Positions 52,776 through 63,384 of a stretch of DNA of 64,000 nucleotides are shown one piece after another. Within the stretch, counting starts at the first letter, position 1, and each line of letters starts with the position of its first letter. The stretch spans positions 1 through 64,000 of the forward strand of contig NZ_LYMK01000033.1 in the NCBI RefSeq assembly GCF_002157355.1. The letters are read 5' to 3'. The position numbers and the translations under genes are program-made. The stretch is from Variovorax sp. JS1663. Lineage in GTDB: Bacteria > Pseudomonadota > Gammaproteobacteria > Burkholderiales > Burkholderiaceae_C. The notes beneath the pieces were generated by a model. The model was not told where the DNA came from and ran no database searches. It saw only the letters and a list, made by a program, of their open reading frames with translations.

Positions 52776-53348
52776 ATGTCCCTGATCAATACCGAAATCG
52801 TCCCGTTCAAGGCCACCGCGTACCACAACGGCAAGTTCGTGCCCGTCAGCAACGAGAGCTTCAAGGGCAAGTGGTCGGTCGTCGTCTTCTACCCGGCCGA
52901 CTTCACGTTCGTGTGCCCTACCGAACTCGGTGACTTGGCTGATCACTACGCCGAGTTCCAGAAGCTGGGCGTCGAAATCTATGGCGTTTCGACCGACACG
53001 CACTTCACCCACAAGGCGTGGCACGACACCTCCGACACCATCGCGAAGGTCAAGTACCCGCTGATCGGCGACCCGAGCCACCAACTGGCGCGCGCCTTCC
53101 AGGTCCTGATCGAGGAAGGCGAAGACGCCGGCCTCGCCTACCGCGGCACCTTCGTGATCGATCCCGAAGGCAAGATCAAGACCATCGAAGTGCACGACAA
53201 CGGCATCGGCCGCGACGCCAACGAACTGCTGCGCCGCGTGAAGGCTGCCCAGTACGTGGCTGCTCACCCGGGCGAAGTCTGCCCGGCCAAGTGGACCGAG
53301 GGCGCTGACACGCTCAAGCCGTCCCTCGACCTGGTCGGCAAGATCTAA
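52776..53348 (+). CDS. ahpC: Alkyl hydroperoxide reductase subunit C (peroxiredoxin)
   Basis: A 190-residue typical 2-Cys peroxiredoxin. The peroxidatic Cys47 is in FVCPTE and the resolving Cys near 168 in GEVCPAKW. It reduces H2O2, organic peroxides and peroxynitrite, and is itself recycled by AhpF. ATG 52776 (MSLINTEI) is the family start, with TAGGAACC before it. A near-perfect OxyR site lies upstream. Confidence 0.98.
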   Translation: MSLINTEIVPFKATAYHNGKFVPVSNESFKGKWSVVVFYPADFTFVCPTELGDLADHYAEFQKLGVEIYGVSTDTHFTHKAWHDTSDTIAKVKYPLIGDPSHQLARAFQVLIEEGEDAGLAYRGTFVIDPEGKIKTIEVHDNGIGRDANELLRRVKAAQYVAAHPGEVCPAKWTEGADTLKPSLDLVGKI

Positions 53349-53365
53349 GCCGCCCCGTTCGCGCC

Positions 53366-53400
53366 AGGCCCGGGCGTGTTTGCTCCCGGGCCTTTCTATT
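53366..53400 (+). terminator. Intrinsic terminator/attenuator between ahpC and ahpF
   Basis: AGGCCCGGG and CCCGGGCCT (53366-53374 and 53385-53393) form a 9-bp stem followed by TTCTATTT. It lies inside the apparent operon, so part of the transcripts should stop after ahpC, giving more AhpC than AhpF. Confidence 0.75.
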
Positions 53401-53438
53401 TCTGTCTGTTCTCGCATCTCCAAGGAACTGGGTTCACC

Positions 53439-55028
53439 ATGCTCGACGCCGGCACCAAAGCACAACTGAAAAGCTATCTCGACCGCATCACGCAGCCGGT
53501 CGAAATCGTCGCTTCGCTCGATGACAGCAAGGCGTCGACCGACCTGCAATCGCTGCTGAAGGACGTGGCTGACTCCTCCCCGCTGATGAAGATCAGCGAG
53601 AGCCGCGACGACAACCATCGCAAGCCTTCGTTCTCGATCAACCGGCCCAGCCAGAACAACGGCCCACGCTTCGCCGGCCTGCCGATGGGCCACGAGTTCA
53701 CCTCGCTTGTGCTGGCGCTGCTGCAGGTTGGTGGCTACCCGCCCAAGGTAGACGAGGCCGTGCTCCAGCAGATCCGTTCGCTCGAGGGCGATTTCGAATT
53801 CGAGATCTATATCTCGCTGACCTGCCACAACTGCCCGGACGTCGTCCAGGCCCTCAACCTGATGGCAGTGCAGAACCCGCGCATCAAGGCCACGATGATC
53901 GACGGCGCCCTGTTCCAGGACGAGGTGAAGGAGCGCCAGATCATGGCCGTGCCCACAGTGTTCCTCAACGGCACGGAATTCGGGCAGGGCCGCATGAGCC
54001 TCGAAGAGATCCTCGCGAAGATCGACACCAGCGGCGTCGAGCGTGAGGCGAAGAGGATCGCCGCAAAGGAGCCCTTCGACGTGCTCATCGTCGGCGGCGG
54101 TCCGGCCGGCGCCGCGGCCGCGGTGTATGCGGCGCGCAAGGGCATCCGCACCGGTGTGGCCTCGGAGCGCTTCGGTGGCCAGGTGCTCGACACCTTGGGC
54201 ATCGAGAACTTCATTTCGGTCAAGGAGACCGAAGGTCCCCGCTTTGCACTGGCGCTCGAGGAGCACGTGCGCCACTACGACGTCGACATCATGAACCTTC
54301 AGCGTGCGGCCGCACTGGTGCCCGGCGACGACCTGATCGAGGTCAAGCTCGAGAACGGCGCGTCGCTGAAGAGCCGCTCGGTCGTGATCTCGACTGGCGC
54401 GCGCTGGCGCAACATCAATGTTCCCGGCGAGCAGCAATACAAGAACAAGGGCGTGGCTTACTGCCCGCACTGTGACGGGCCGCTCTTCAAGGGCAAGCGC
54501 GTGGCCGTGATCGGCGGCGGCAACTCGGGCGTGGAGGCGGCGATCGACCTGGCCGGCATCGTCGGCCACGTGACGCTGATCGAGTACGACACGCAACTGC
54601 GCGCCGACGCGGTGCTGCAGCGCAAGCTCAAGAGCCTTGCCAATGTCGATGTCGTCACCAACGCGCAGACCACCGAGATTACCGGCGACGAGCAGAAGGT
54701 CAACGGCCTGGTCTACAAGGACCGCGCGACCGGCGAGAGCCGCCAGGTGCCGCTGGAGGGCGTGTTCGTCCAGATCGGCCTGGTGCCCAACACCGACTGG
54801 CTGAAGGGGACGATCGAGCTGTCGAAGCACGGCGAGATCGTGGTCGACGCCAAGGGCCAGACCTCGGTGCCGGGCGTGTTCGCGGCGGGTGATGCGACAA
54901 CGGTGCCGTTCAAGCAGATCATCATTGCCGCCGGCGATGGTGCGAAGGCGGCGCTCGGTGCCTTCGATCATCTGATTCGCGCTTCTGCGCCGATGGAGAA
55001 GGCTGTCGCTGCGGAGGCAACGGTCTGA
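53439..55028 (+). CDS. ahpF: Alkyl hydroperoxide reductase subunit F
   Basis: A 529-residue flavoprotein disulfide reductase. The N-terminal double thioredoxin-like domain has one active CHNC (SLTCHNCPDVV, near 130). It is followed by FAD-binding GGGPAGAAAAVYAAR near 215, the redox-active CPHC (AYCPHCDGP), NAD-binding GGGNSGVEAAID, and the C-terminal VFAAGDATTVPFKQ. It passes electrons from NADH to AhpC. ATG 53439 follows AAGGAACTG; the frame from 53376 runs through the attenuator. Confidence 0.97.
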   Translation: MLDAGTKAQLKSYLDRITQPVEIVASLDDSKASTDLQSLLKDVADSSPLMKISESRDDNHRKPSFSINRPSQNNGPRFAGLPMGHEFTSLVLALLQVGGYPPKVDEAVLQQIRSLEGDFEFEIYISLTCHNCPDVVQALNLMAVQNPRIKATMIDGALFQDEVKERQIMAVPTVFLNGTEFGQGRMSLEEILAKIDTSGVEREAKRIAAKEPFDVLIVGGGPAGAAAAVYAARKGIRTGVASERFGGQVLDTLGIENFISVKETEGPRFALALEEHVRHYDVDIMNLQRAAALVPGDDLIEVKLENGASLKSRSVVISTGARWRNINVPGEQQYKNKGVAYCPHCDGPLFKGKRVAVIGGGNSGVEAAIDLAGIVGHVTLIEYDTQLRADAVLQRKLKSLANVDVVTNAQTTEITGDEQKVNGLVYKDRATGESRQVPLEGVFVQIGLVPNTDWLKGTIELSKHGEIVVDAKGQTSVPGVFAAGDATTVPFKQIIIAAGDGAKAALGAFDHLIRASAPMEKAVAAEATV

Positions 55029-55100
55029 ACTGCGGGAGGACCGTGGTGCAGCCGAGCCCTGCTTGGCTGCACCCTTCCAGCAGGAGCTTTCGGCCCGGGC

Positions 55101-55922
55101 TCAGTAGGTGAGCCGCTCGGGCCGCAGCTCCTGCAGGATGGTGGTCGCGATCTCCTCGATCGACTTGGTGGTGGTCGACAGCCAGCGGATGCCGGCACGC
55201 CGCATCATGGCCTCGGCCTCGCTCACCTCGTGGCGGCAGTTCTCGATGCTGGCGTAGCGCGAGTTCGGGCGGCGCTCGTTGCGGATCTCGCTCAGTCGCT
55301 CGGGCTGGATCGTCAGGCCGAAGATCTTCTTGCGATGCGGCATCAATGCCGGCGGCAGTTGCCGGCGCTCGAAGTCCTCTGGAATCAGCGGGTAGTTGGC
55401 CGCCTTCAGGCCGTGCTGCATGGCCAGGTAGAGCGAAGTCGGCGTCTTGCCGCTGCGGCTGACGCCGACCAGGATCACATCGGCGTTGTCCAGGTCGCGG
55501 TTGCTCTGGCCGTCGTCGTGCGCCAGGCTGAAATCGATGGCCTGGATGCGGGCGTTGTATTCCTTGCTCTTGCTCACGTCGCTGAAGCGGCCGATGCGGT
55601 GGTTCGACTTCATCGCCAGCTCGATTTCCAGCGGCCGTACGAAGGTGCCGAACATGTCGAGCAGCATGCCCTTGCAGCCGGTTTCGATCACCTCGAGCAC
55701 GTCCATATTGGCCAGGGTGGTGAAGACGATCGGCCGCAACCCTTCCACTTCGGCCGTGTGGTTGATCCGCCGCACGGCCTGGTGCGCCTTGTCCACTGTG
55801 TCGGTAAAGGGCAGCCGCACGTGGCGGGGCTTGATCTCGAACTGGGCCAAGACGGCGTTACCGAAGGTTTCGGCCGTGATGCCGGTGCCGTCGGAAACGA
55901 AGAAAACGGTGCGTGTGTGCAT
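55101..55922 (-). CDS. ppsR: PEP synthetase regulatory protein (kinase/pyrophosphorylase)
   Basis: A 273-residue DUF299 protein with the start RTVFFVSDGTGITAETFGNAVL and the P-loop GVSRSGKTPTSLYLA near 150. It inactivates PEP synthase by ADP-dependent phosphorylation and reactivates it by Pi-dependent pyrophosphorylation. It diverges from ppsA, its substrate, in the usual arrangement. Confidence 0.95.
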   Translation of the reverse strand: MHTRTVFFVSDGTGITAETFGNAVLAQFEIKPRHVRLPFTDTVDKAHQAVRRINHTAEVEGLRPIVFTTLANMDVLEVIETGCKGMLLDMFGTFVRPLEIELAMKSNHRIGRFSDVSKSKEYNARIQAIDFSLAHDDGQSNRDLDNADVILVGVSRSGKTPTSLYLAMQHGLKAANYPLIPEDFERRQLPPALMPHRKKIFGLTIQPERLSEIRNERRPNSRYASIENCRHEVSEAEAMMRRAGIRWLSTTTKSIEEIATTILQELRPERLTY

Positions 55923-56115
55923 GCTTGGCGGCCTTGTCCTGCGGCGCGCCGACCCGCTCGGCGCCTACAATTCGGCCCATTATCGGGAAAGCGGACCGCA
56001 ATTCCCGCCACCCCATGCCTTCTTTCATGCACGCCGCCCCTGCGCCCAGAGCAACCAGAACGATCGCGCCGCGCTGTCTGCATGCCGCACCGGTTTCAAC
56101 TTCTGGAGCTTTCCC

Positions 56116-58509
<2,394 letters not shown>

Positions 58510-58592
58510 ACCATGCTTCGGCGGGGCAGCCCGCCGAAGTACTACTTTCCTCACAACTACAAGCTGTAATTCTTATGTTGGCTTGCTGTAGT

Positions 58593-58618
58593 TGACACCG
58601 AATCAATCTTTGGTGTCA
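58593..58618. promoter_or_regulatory. Inverted repeat upstream of the 167-residue unknown gene
   Basis: TGACACCGAA and TTTGGTGTCA (58593-58602 and 58609-58618) form a 10-bp dyad with one G-T pair and a 6-nt centre, 90 nt before the ATG at 58708. No T run follows, so an operator is more likely than a terminator. A TTGACA is contained in it, but no matching -10 is visible. Confidence 0.4.
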
Positions 58619-58707
58619 CACTTTGCGCCCATGGGGGAACCCCGCGAATGGCCGGGACAAGGCGACAAGAAGCCGGCGCATTCGGGGATTTTCGGGTTGA
58701 GGACACC

Positions 58708-59211
58708 ATGATTCTTGTCAAGACGGAAGCCGGCCAGCAGGCCTTCAAGGACCGCTCCATCCGGCTCACGCCGCGCCAGCGCTCGGCTTTCATCCTCTTC
58801 GACGGCAAGCGCTCGGTGCACGAAGTGCTCGAAGCGGGTATGGGCGTTGCGGCCGCAGACATCGACCAGATGGTCGAACTGGGGCTGCTGGGGCGGGTCG
58901 GTGCGAATGCCGATGCGGCCAACGCGGCGTCGGTGGCTATTCCTGCCGTGTCTGTGCCGGCTCCCGAGCCTCAGTCTGAGCCTGTCGCCGCTTCCGCGCC
59001 GCCTCAGGGGCGATTGAACCAGGAGCGCTACAAGGAGGCCTATCCCATCGCGACCCAGCTCACCGGCGGCCTCGGGCTGCGCGGGTTTAGGCTGAACCTT
59101 TCGGTCGAGGGCACCTCGAGCTACGAGGAGCTACTGGCCCTGGCACCCAAGATCCGTGCCGCCGTGGGTGCCGAGAAGGCGGCCGTGCTGGATCGCGCGC
59201 TGGGTATCTGA
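58708..59211 (+). CDS. Hypothetical protein, possible winged-helix N-domain
   Basis: A 167-residue soluble protein that I cannot assign. Residues 1-65 look like a small helical or winged-helix domain (TPRQRSAFILFDGKRSVHEVLEAG, then DIDQMVELGLLGRV, similar in pattern to PqqD-like or HTH modules). Residues 66-100 are an Ala/Pro/Ser linker, and 101-165 a helical domain with GGLGLRGFRLNLSVEG. There is no signal peptide or membrane segment. It is a single gene between ppsA and the rpsF operon. The start at 58708 is chosen by the conserved-looking ILVKTEAGQQ. Confidence 0.7.
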   Translation: MILVKTEAGQQAFKDRSIRLTPRQRSAFILFDGKRSVHEVLEAGMGVAAADIDQMVELGLLGRVGANADAANAASVAIPAVSVPAPEPQSEPVAASAPPQGRLNQERYKEAYPIATQLTGGLGLRGFRLNLSVEGTSSYEELLALAPKIRAAVGAEKAAVLDRALGI

Positions 59212-59242
59212 GCCGGCGCGCACCCCGGGGCAGCGACAGCCT

Positions 59243-59250
59243 GCTACAAT
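59243..59250 (+). promoter_or_regulatory. rpsF operon promoter (-10)
   Basis: TGCTACAAT (59242-59250) is an extended -10 (TG-n-TACAAT). It predicts a leader of about 70 nt before rpsF. CTTCC-AC-GGAAG and outer GGGT/ACCC pairs at about 59288-59320 could fold just before the ribosome binding site; S6:S18 feedback on such leaders is known elsewhere but not demonstrable here. Confidence 0.5.
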
Positions 59251-59328
59251 AGCCGGCTTTGCCTTGCCACACTGCGACTGACGCTGCGGGTGGCTTTATC
59301 CTTCCACGGAAGACCCACAAGGAGTGCC

Positions 59329-59703
59329 ATGCGTCACTATGAAATCATTCTGCTGATCCACCCGGATCAAAGCGAACAAGTCCCGGCCATGCTGGAGCGC
59401 TACAAGGGCATGATCACCTCGGGCGGCGGCAAGGTCCACCGCGTCGAGGACTGGGGCCGCCGCCAGTTGGCCTACCAGATCAACAAGCTCAACAAGGCGC
59501 ACTACCTGTGCGTGAACATCGAGGCCGAGCAGGCAGTGATGGCCGAGCTGGAGCATGCCTTCAAGTTCAACGACGCCGTCCTGCGTCACCTCACCGTCGT
59601 CAAGAAGAAGGCCGAAACCGGCCCTTCCTCGATGATGAAGACGGTCGAGCGCGAAGAGGCCCGCAAGGCCCAGCAGGCCGAGTACGCCGCCAACAACAAC
59701 TGA
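59329..59703 (+). CDS. rpsF: 30S ribosomal protein S6
   Basis: A 124-residue bS6 (MRHYEIILLIHPDQSEQVPAML). It forms a heterodimer with S18 on the 30S platform. AAGGAG lies 7 nt before ATG 59329; the frame from 59290 is non-conserved. It opens the rpsF-priB-rpsR-rplI operon. Confidence 0.98.
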   Translation: MRHYEIILLIHPDQSEQVPAMLERYKGMITSGGGKVHRVEDWGRRQLAYQINKLNKAHYLCVNIEAEQAVMAELEHAFKFNDAVLRHLTVVKKKAETGPSSMMKTVEREEARKAQQAEYAANNN

Positions 59704-59707
59704 TGGC

Positions 59708-60010
59708 GTGAGCGCTGCCGCAGTCAATCAGCTGGTGCTGACTGCCTGCGTCGCCGAGCTCGGCGCCTTGCGTTTCACACCGGCCGGCCTGCCCGCCATC
59801 GATCTACGGCTTGAACACGAGTCGACGATGACCGAGGCGGCCCAGCTCCGGCAGGTCAAGGCGGCCCTCAAGGCCGTGGCGTTCGGCGCAGTGGCCGAGC
59901 GGCTCGCAAGGCAGCGGATGGGAAGTCTCTGGCGGTTCCAGGGGTTTCTCGCCACACCGCGCAACGGCAAGCACCCAGTGCTGCACATCCAGGATTTTCA
60001 GCAAGATTAA
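59708..60010 (+). CDS. priB: Primosomal replication protein N (PriB)
   Basis: A 100-residue OB-fold protein starting at GTG 59708 (VSAAAVNQLVLTACVAEL). It matches beta-proteobacterial PriB, including FTPAGLPAIDLRLEHES and GFLATPRNGKHPVLHIQDF. It links PriA to DnaT/DnaB in replication restart. It lies 4 nt after rpsF and 18 nt before rpsR, its usual place. Confidence 0.95.
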   Translation: MSAAAVNQLVLTACVAELGALRFTPAGLPAIDLRLEHESTMTEAAQLRQVKAALKAVAFGAVAERLARQRMGSLWRFQGFLATPRNGKHPVLHIQDFQQD

Positions 60011-60028
60011 TTTTCAAGAGGTCCCACA

Positions 60029-60310
60029 ATGGCCACGTTCAAGAAGTTCAACAAGGACAAGCGTCCGAAGCGCAACACCCAGTCGCTGCTGTTCAAGCGC
60101 AAGCGCTTCTGCCGGTTCACCGTCGCCGGTGTTGAAGAGATCGACTACAAGGACATCGACACGCTGCGCGATTTCATCAGCGAGAACGGCAAGATCATCC
60201 CCGCTCGCCTGACCGGCACGCGCGCGATCTACCAGCGTCAGCTCAACACCGCGATCAAGCGCGCTCGCTTCCTCGCGCTGGTGCCGTACAGCGATCAACA
60301 CCGCGTCTAA
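60029..60310 (+). CDS. rpsR: 30S ribosomal protein S18
   Basis: A 93-residue bS18 with the conserved CRFTVAGVEEIDYKDIDTLRDFIS and GKIIPARLTGTRAIYQRQLNTAIKRARFLALVPY. GAGGTCCC precedes the ATG. It pairs with S6. Confidence 0.98.
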   Translation: MATFKKFNKDKRPKRNTQSLLFKRKRFCRFTVAGVEEIDYKDIDTLRDFISENGKIIPARLTGTRAIYQRQLNTAIKRARFLALVPYSDQHRV

Positions 60311-60323
60311 GAGGGAGAACACC

Positions 60324-60776
60324 ATGCAAGTCATTCTTCTGGACAAGGTGGTCAACCTCGGCGCGCTTGGCGACATCGTCAAGGTCAAGGACGGCTACGC
60401 CCGCAATTTCCTGATCCCCTCCGGCCGTGCGCGCCGCGCTACCGAAGCCAACAAGGCCGAATTCGAAGCCAAGCGCGTCGAGCTCGAGAAGGCTGCTTCG
60501 GCCAAGCTGGCCGAAGCCCAGGCCCAGGGCGAGAAGCTGGGCGGCACGGCCGTCAAGCTGACGCAGAAGGCTGGTGTCGATGGCCGCCTGTTCGGTTCGG
60601 TCACCAACCACGACATCGCGGACGAGCTCAACAAGCAGGGCTACAAGATCGCGAAGTCGCAAGTGCGCATGCCCAGCGGTCCGATCAAGACCGTGGGCGA
60701 CAGCACGGTGAGCGTCGCGCTGCACACCGACGTGGTGGTCGAAATCACCGTCACGGTCTACGGCGAAAGCGCTTAA
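60324..60776 (+). CDS. rplI: 50S ribosomal protein L9
   Basis: A 150-residue bL9: N-terminal domain VILLDKVVNLGALGDIVKVKDGYARNFLIP, a long connecting helix (about 40-75) and a C-terminal domain with GRLFGSVTNHDIADEL. It ends the rpsF operon, followed by a terminator. Confidence 0.98.
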   Translation: MQVILLDKVVNLGALGDIVKVKDGYARNFLIPSGRARRATEANKAEFEAKRVELEKAASAKLAEAQAQGEKLGGTAVKLTQKAGVDGRLFGSVTNHDIADELNKQGYKIAKSQVRMPSGPIKTVGDSTVSVALHTDVVVEITVTVYGESA

Positions 60777-60802
60777 CGCCATTGGCAAGGAGTAAACAAG
60801 GT

Positions 60803-60862
60803 CGCGACCGCGAGCTTGTTCTTTGGGCCGCCTTCGGGCGGCCTTTGTTTTTTGCGGTCGCG
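60803..60862 (+). terminator. Terminator of the rpsF-rplI operon with enclosing stem
   Basis: GGCCGCC-TTCG-GGCGGCC (60826-60843) with TTTGTTTTTT is a strong intrinsic terminator. An outer 9-bp stem, CGCGACCGC (60803-60811) with GCGGTCGCG (60854-60862), encloses it. Confidence 0.88.
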
Positions 60863-60963
60863 GTTGTCCCGCATGCTGCACCGAAAAGTCACCGCTTATC
60901 CACAGCGTTATCAAGTGACGCCGTCCGCCATGCGGCTTAGCATGTGCGGCTGCAAGGAAGTTC

Positions 60964-62367
60964 ATGTCCGCCGTCTTCTCCTATGCCGACAACGACCCGT
61001 CGGCAGACCGCCAGATCGCCCAGTTACGCATTCCGCCGCATTCCATCGAGGCCGAGTCGAGCGTGCTCGGCGGGTTGCTGCTGGACAACGGCGCATGGGA
61101 CCGGATGGGTGACCTGTTGGTCGATGGCGACTTCTACCGCCATGAGCACAAGCTGATCTACGCGGCCATCGGCGCCCTCATCAATGCCAGCAAGCCGGCC
61201 GACGTCATCACTGTCTTCGAGCAGCTGCAGGGCCTGGGCAAGGCCGAGGAGATCGGCGGCCTGAGCTACCTGAACGCGCTGGCGCAGTACGTCCCCAGCG
61301 CCAGCAACATCCGGCGCTACGCCGAGATCGTTCGCGAACGCTCGATCCTGCGCAAGCTGGTCAGTGCCAGCGACGAGATTGCCACCAACGCCTTCAACAC
61401 GCAGGGCAAGTCGGTCGACAAGATCCTCGACGAGGCCGAGCAGAAGATCTTCAACATCGGCGAGGAAGGCTCGCGGATGAAGCAGGGCTTCCAGAGTATG
61501 GAATCCCTGGTGGTCGAGTTGCTCGACCGCGTGAGCGAGATGGCGGAGAACCCCAACGACATCACAGGGGTGCGCACCGGCTTCTACGAGTTCGACAAGA
61601 TGACATCGGGCCTGCAGCCCGGCGACATGATCGTGCTGGCCGCGCGTCCTTCCATGGGGAAGACTTCGCTGGCGATCAACATCGCGGAGCATGTGGCGCT
61701 CAACGAAGGCCTGCCGGTGGCCGTGTTCTCGATGGAAATGGGCGCCGCCCAACTGGCGGTGCGTATCGTGGGCTCGATCGGCCGCATCGACCAGGGGCAC
61801 TTGCGTACCGGCAAGCTCAGTGACGAGGAGTGGCCGCGGCTGACCGAGGCCATCGAGAAGCTGCGCAACGTGTCGCTGCACATCGACGAGACCCCCGGCC
61901 TGACGACCAGCGAGCTGCGCGCGAATTCACGCCGACTCGCGCGCCAGTACGGGCGGCTCGGCCTGATCGTGGTCGACTACCTGCAGCTGATGAGCGTCTC
62001 CGGCAGCATGAACGACGAGAACCGGGCGACCGCAGTCGGCGAGATCTCGCGTGGTCTGAAGATGCTGGCCAAGGAACTCAAATGCCCGGTGATTGCCCTG
62101 TCGCAGCTCAGCCGCGGCGTGGAAAGCCGTACCGACAAGCGCCCCATGATGAGTGACCTGCGCGAATCCGGCGCCATCGAGCAGGATGCTGACCTGATCA
62201 TGTTCATCTACCGCGACGACTACTACAACAAGGACAGCAAGGAGCCGGGCGTGGCAGAGGTGATCATCAGCAAGCACCGGAACGGGCCGACAGGCTCCGT
62301 GAAGCTCGCTTTCCTCAAGCCTCTCACCAAGTTCGAGAACCTGGCCAGCGGCGGCGACGACTTCTGA
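60964..62367 (+). CDS. dnaB: Replicative DNA helicase DnaB
   Basis: A 467-residue DnaB. The N-terminal domain (about 15-150; PPHSIEAESSVLGGLLLDN) binds primase. The RecA-like motor has Walker A RPSMGKTS (Lys233), Walker B LIVVDYLQLM and the C-terminal DLRESGAIEQDADLIMFIYRDDYYN. It is the hexameric fork helicase. No intein is present. It lies downstream of the ribosomal operon terminator, an order common in this class. Confidence 0.98.
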   Translation: MSAVFSYADNDPSADRQIAQLRIPPHSIEAESSVLGGLLLDNGAWDRMGDLLVDGDFYRHEHKLIYAAIGALINASKPADVITVFEQLQGLGKAEEIGGLSYLNALAQYVPSASNIRRYAEIVRERSILRKLVSASDEIATNAFNTQGKSVDKILDEAEQKIFNIGEEGSRMKQGFQSMESLVVELLDRVSEMAENPNDITGVRTGFYEFDKMTSGLQPGDMIVLAARPSMGKTSLAINIAEHVALNEGLPVAVFSMEMGAAQLAVRIVGSIGRIDQGHLRTGKLSDEEWPRLTEAIEKLRNVSLHIDETPGLTTSELRANSRRLARQYGRLGLIVVDYLQLMSVSGSMNDENRATAVGEISRGLKMLAKELKCPVIALSQLSRGVESRTDKRPMMSDLRESGAIEQDADLIMFIYRDDYYNKDSKEPGVAEVIISKHRNGPTGSVKLAFLKPLTKFENLASGGDDF

Positions 62368-62382
62368 GCCGCGGGCCGGGGC

Positions 62383-63093
62383 CTACTGGAGCCTGGACGG
62401 CTCCGGATTGGCCGGATCCTCCTGCAGCCGCCGCAGCATCTCGGCCAGCGTCTTGCCGGGCTCGTCGCGAAAGCGCTCGGGCAGGACCTCGATGCGGTCG
62501 ATGCGATCGATGCGGAAGCCACGGAAGTCCTGCCGAAGCTCGCACCAGGCCGAGAAGGTCCAGACCCGGCCCCAGTAGAAGCAACCCAATGGGCGCACGA
62601 TGCGCTGGCTCGGGGAACCGCTGACGTCGTGGTAGTCCATGCGCAGCTTGTGGCGCGACTGCACCGCCTCGCGCAGCGTCTGCAGCCGTGCGCGCGTGCC
62701 GTCGTCCAGCGCGAGCGCCGGCGCGAAGAGGGCGAGGCTTTCTGCCGACACGCGCGCGGCAGGCGGCAATACGGAGAGAATCTTGCCCAGCGCCGTCCGG
62801 ATGTCCTGCGCCATGGCCGGATCGACCCAGCTCTGCGCCATCCGGGCGGAAGCGACCAGCGCCGCGGCTTCATCCTGCGTGAACATGAGCGGTGGAAGGT
62901 CGAAGCCGGCGCCCAGCCGATAGCCGACTCCGGCCTCTCCCTCGATCGGCACGCCCTGGCGCTGCAGGTCGGCCACGTCGCGGTAGATGGTGCGATCGGA
63001 CACCTCCAGGCGCTGGGCGAGGAAGGCGGCAGTCGTGAGGCGTCGTCCGCGGATCAATTGGACGATCTGGAACAGGCGGTCTGCGCGGCGCAT
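62383..63093 (-). CDS. YafY-type regulator (HTH-11 + WYL domain)
   Basis: A 236-residue protein with an N-terminal winged helix (RRADRLFQIVQLIRGRRLTTAAFLAQRLEVSDRTIYRDVADL, 1-45) and a C-terminal WYL domain (about 135-210). WYL regulators respond to nucleotides or DNA damage and often repress nearby genes. Upstream on the same strand are an MGMT-like remnant and a GyrI-like protein, a plausible local regulon. Confidence 0.9.
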   Translation of the reverse strand: MRRADRLFQIVQLIRGRRLTTAAFLAQRLEVSDRTIYRDVADLQRQGVPIEGEAGVGYRLGAGFDLPPLMFTQDEAAALVASARMAQSWVDPAMAQDIRTALGKILSVLPPAARVSAESLALFAPALALDDGTRARLQTLREAVQSRHKLRMDYHDVSGSPSQRIVRPLGCFYWGRVWTFSAWCELRQDFRGFRIDRIDRIEVLPERFRDEPGKTLAEMLRRLQEDPANPEPSRLQ

Positions 63094-63111
63094 GCAAAGG
63101 GTTGCTGAACT

Positions 63112-63383
63112 TCAAACGAGTTTCTTCTCGAAGTCTTCCATGAAATAGTGGCGCCCGCGCTGCACGACCAGATGGCCTTTGGACTCGAGGCGGCGCATGA
63201 GTTGCTCCAGCCCGCCCGGGTACTTGAGATTGAGCGCGCCGTTCGCCTTGAGCGTGCGCCAATAGGGATCGTGCCTGTCCCGTGACGCACTTGCATGCGT
63301 TCGGGGATGGGCTTGATTTCCGGCAGGCCCGGATAGCCGCCGAGCCGGGCTCGCCAGTCCTTGCGGCCGCGGGAAGCGCTCAT
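63112..63383 (-). pseudogene. MGMT-like (alkyltransferase family) gene remnant with internal deletion and frameshift
   Basis: The ATG at 63383 reads SASRGRKDWRARLGGYPGLP and then EIKPIPERMQVRHGTGTIP, which looks like the N-terminus of the larger MGMT-like family. The natural C-terminus, DPYWRTLKANGALNLKYPGG then LEQLMRRLESKGHLVVQRGR and a stop at 63112-63114, is in another frame that begins within about 10 bases of where the first ends (near 63270-63290). The central part with the family's G-C-P region is missing. I infer a deletion of roughly 70-80 codons that also shifted the frame. The start is 1 nt after the GyrI-like stop, so it was once in that operon. Confidence 0.6.
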
Positions 63384-63384
63384 C

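Noticed and set aside
52758..54971. 737-codon minus-strand frame under ahpC-ahpF
   Set aside because: It is a shadow of two certain genes, with low-complexity composition.
55046..55072. Hairpin GTGCAGCC / GGCTGCAC between ahpF and ppsR
   Set aside because: The stem is good, but no T run follows on either strand, so I do not list it as an intrinsic terminator.
55447..56115. 223-residue N-terminal extension of PEP synthase
   Set aside because: It is antisense to ppsR and then the intergenic region. The family start is at 56116.
58592..58620. TTGACA as a promoter -35 before the 167-residue gene
   Set aside because: No acceptable -10 lies 16-18 nt downstream (GTCACA or TCACAC). The base pairs are better explained by the dyad.
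59257..59328. S6:S18-binding leader before rpsF
   Set aside because: A small hairpin can be drawn, but I could not identify the defining conserved bulge and loop sequence with confidence. Covariance-model scoring would decide it.
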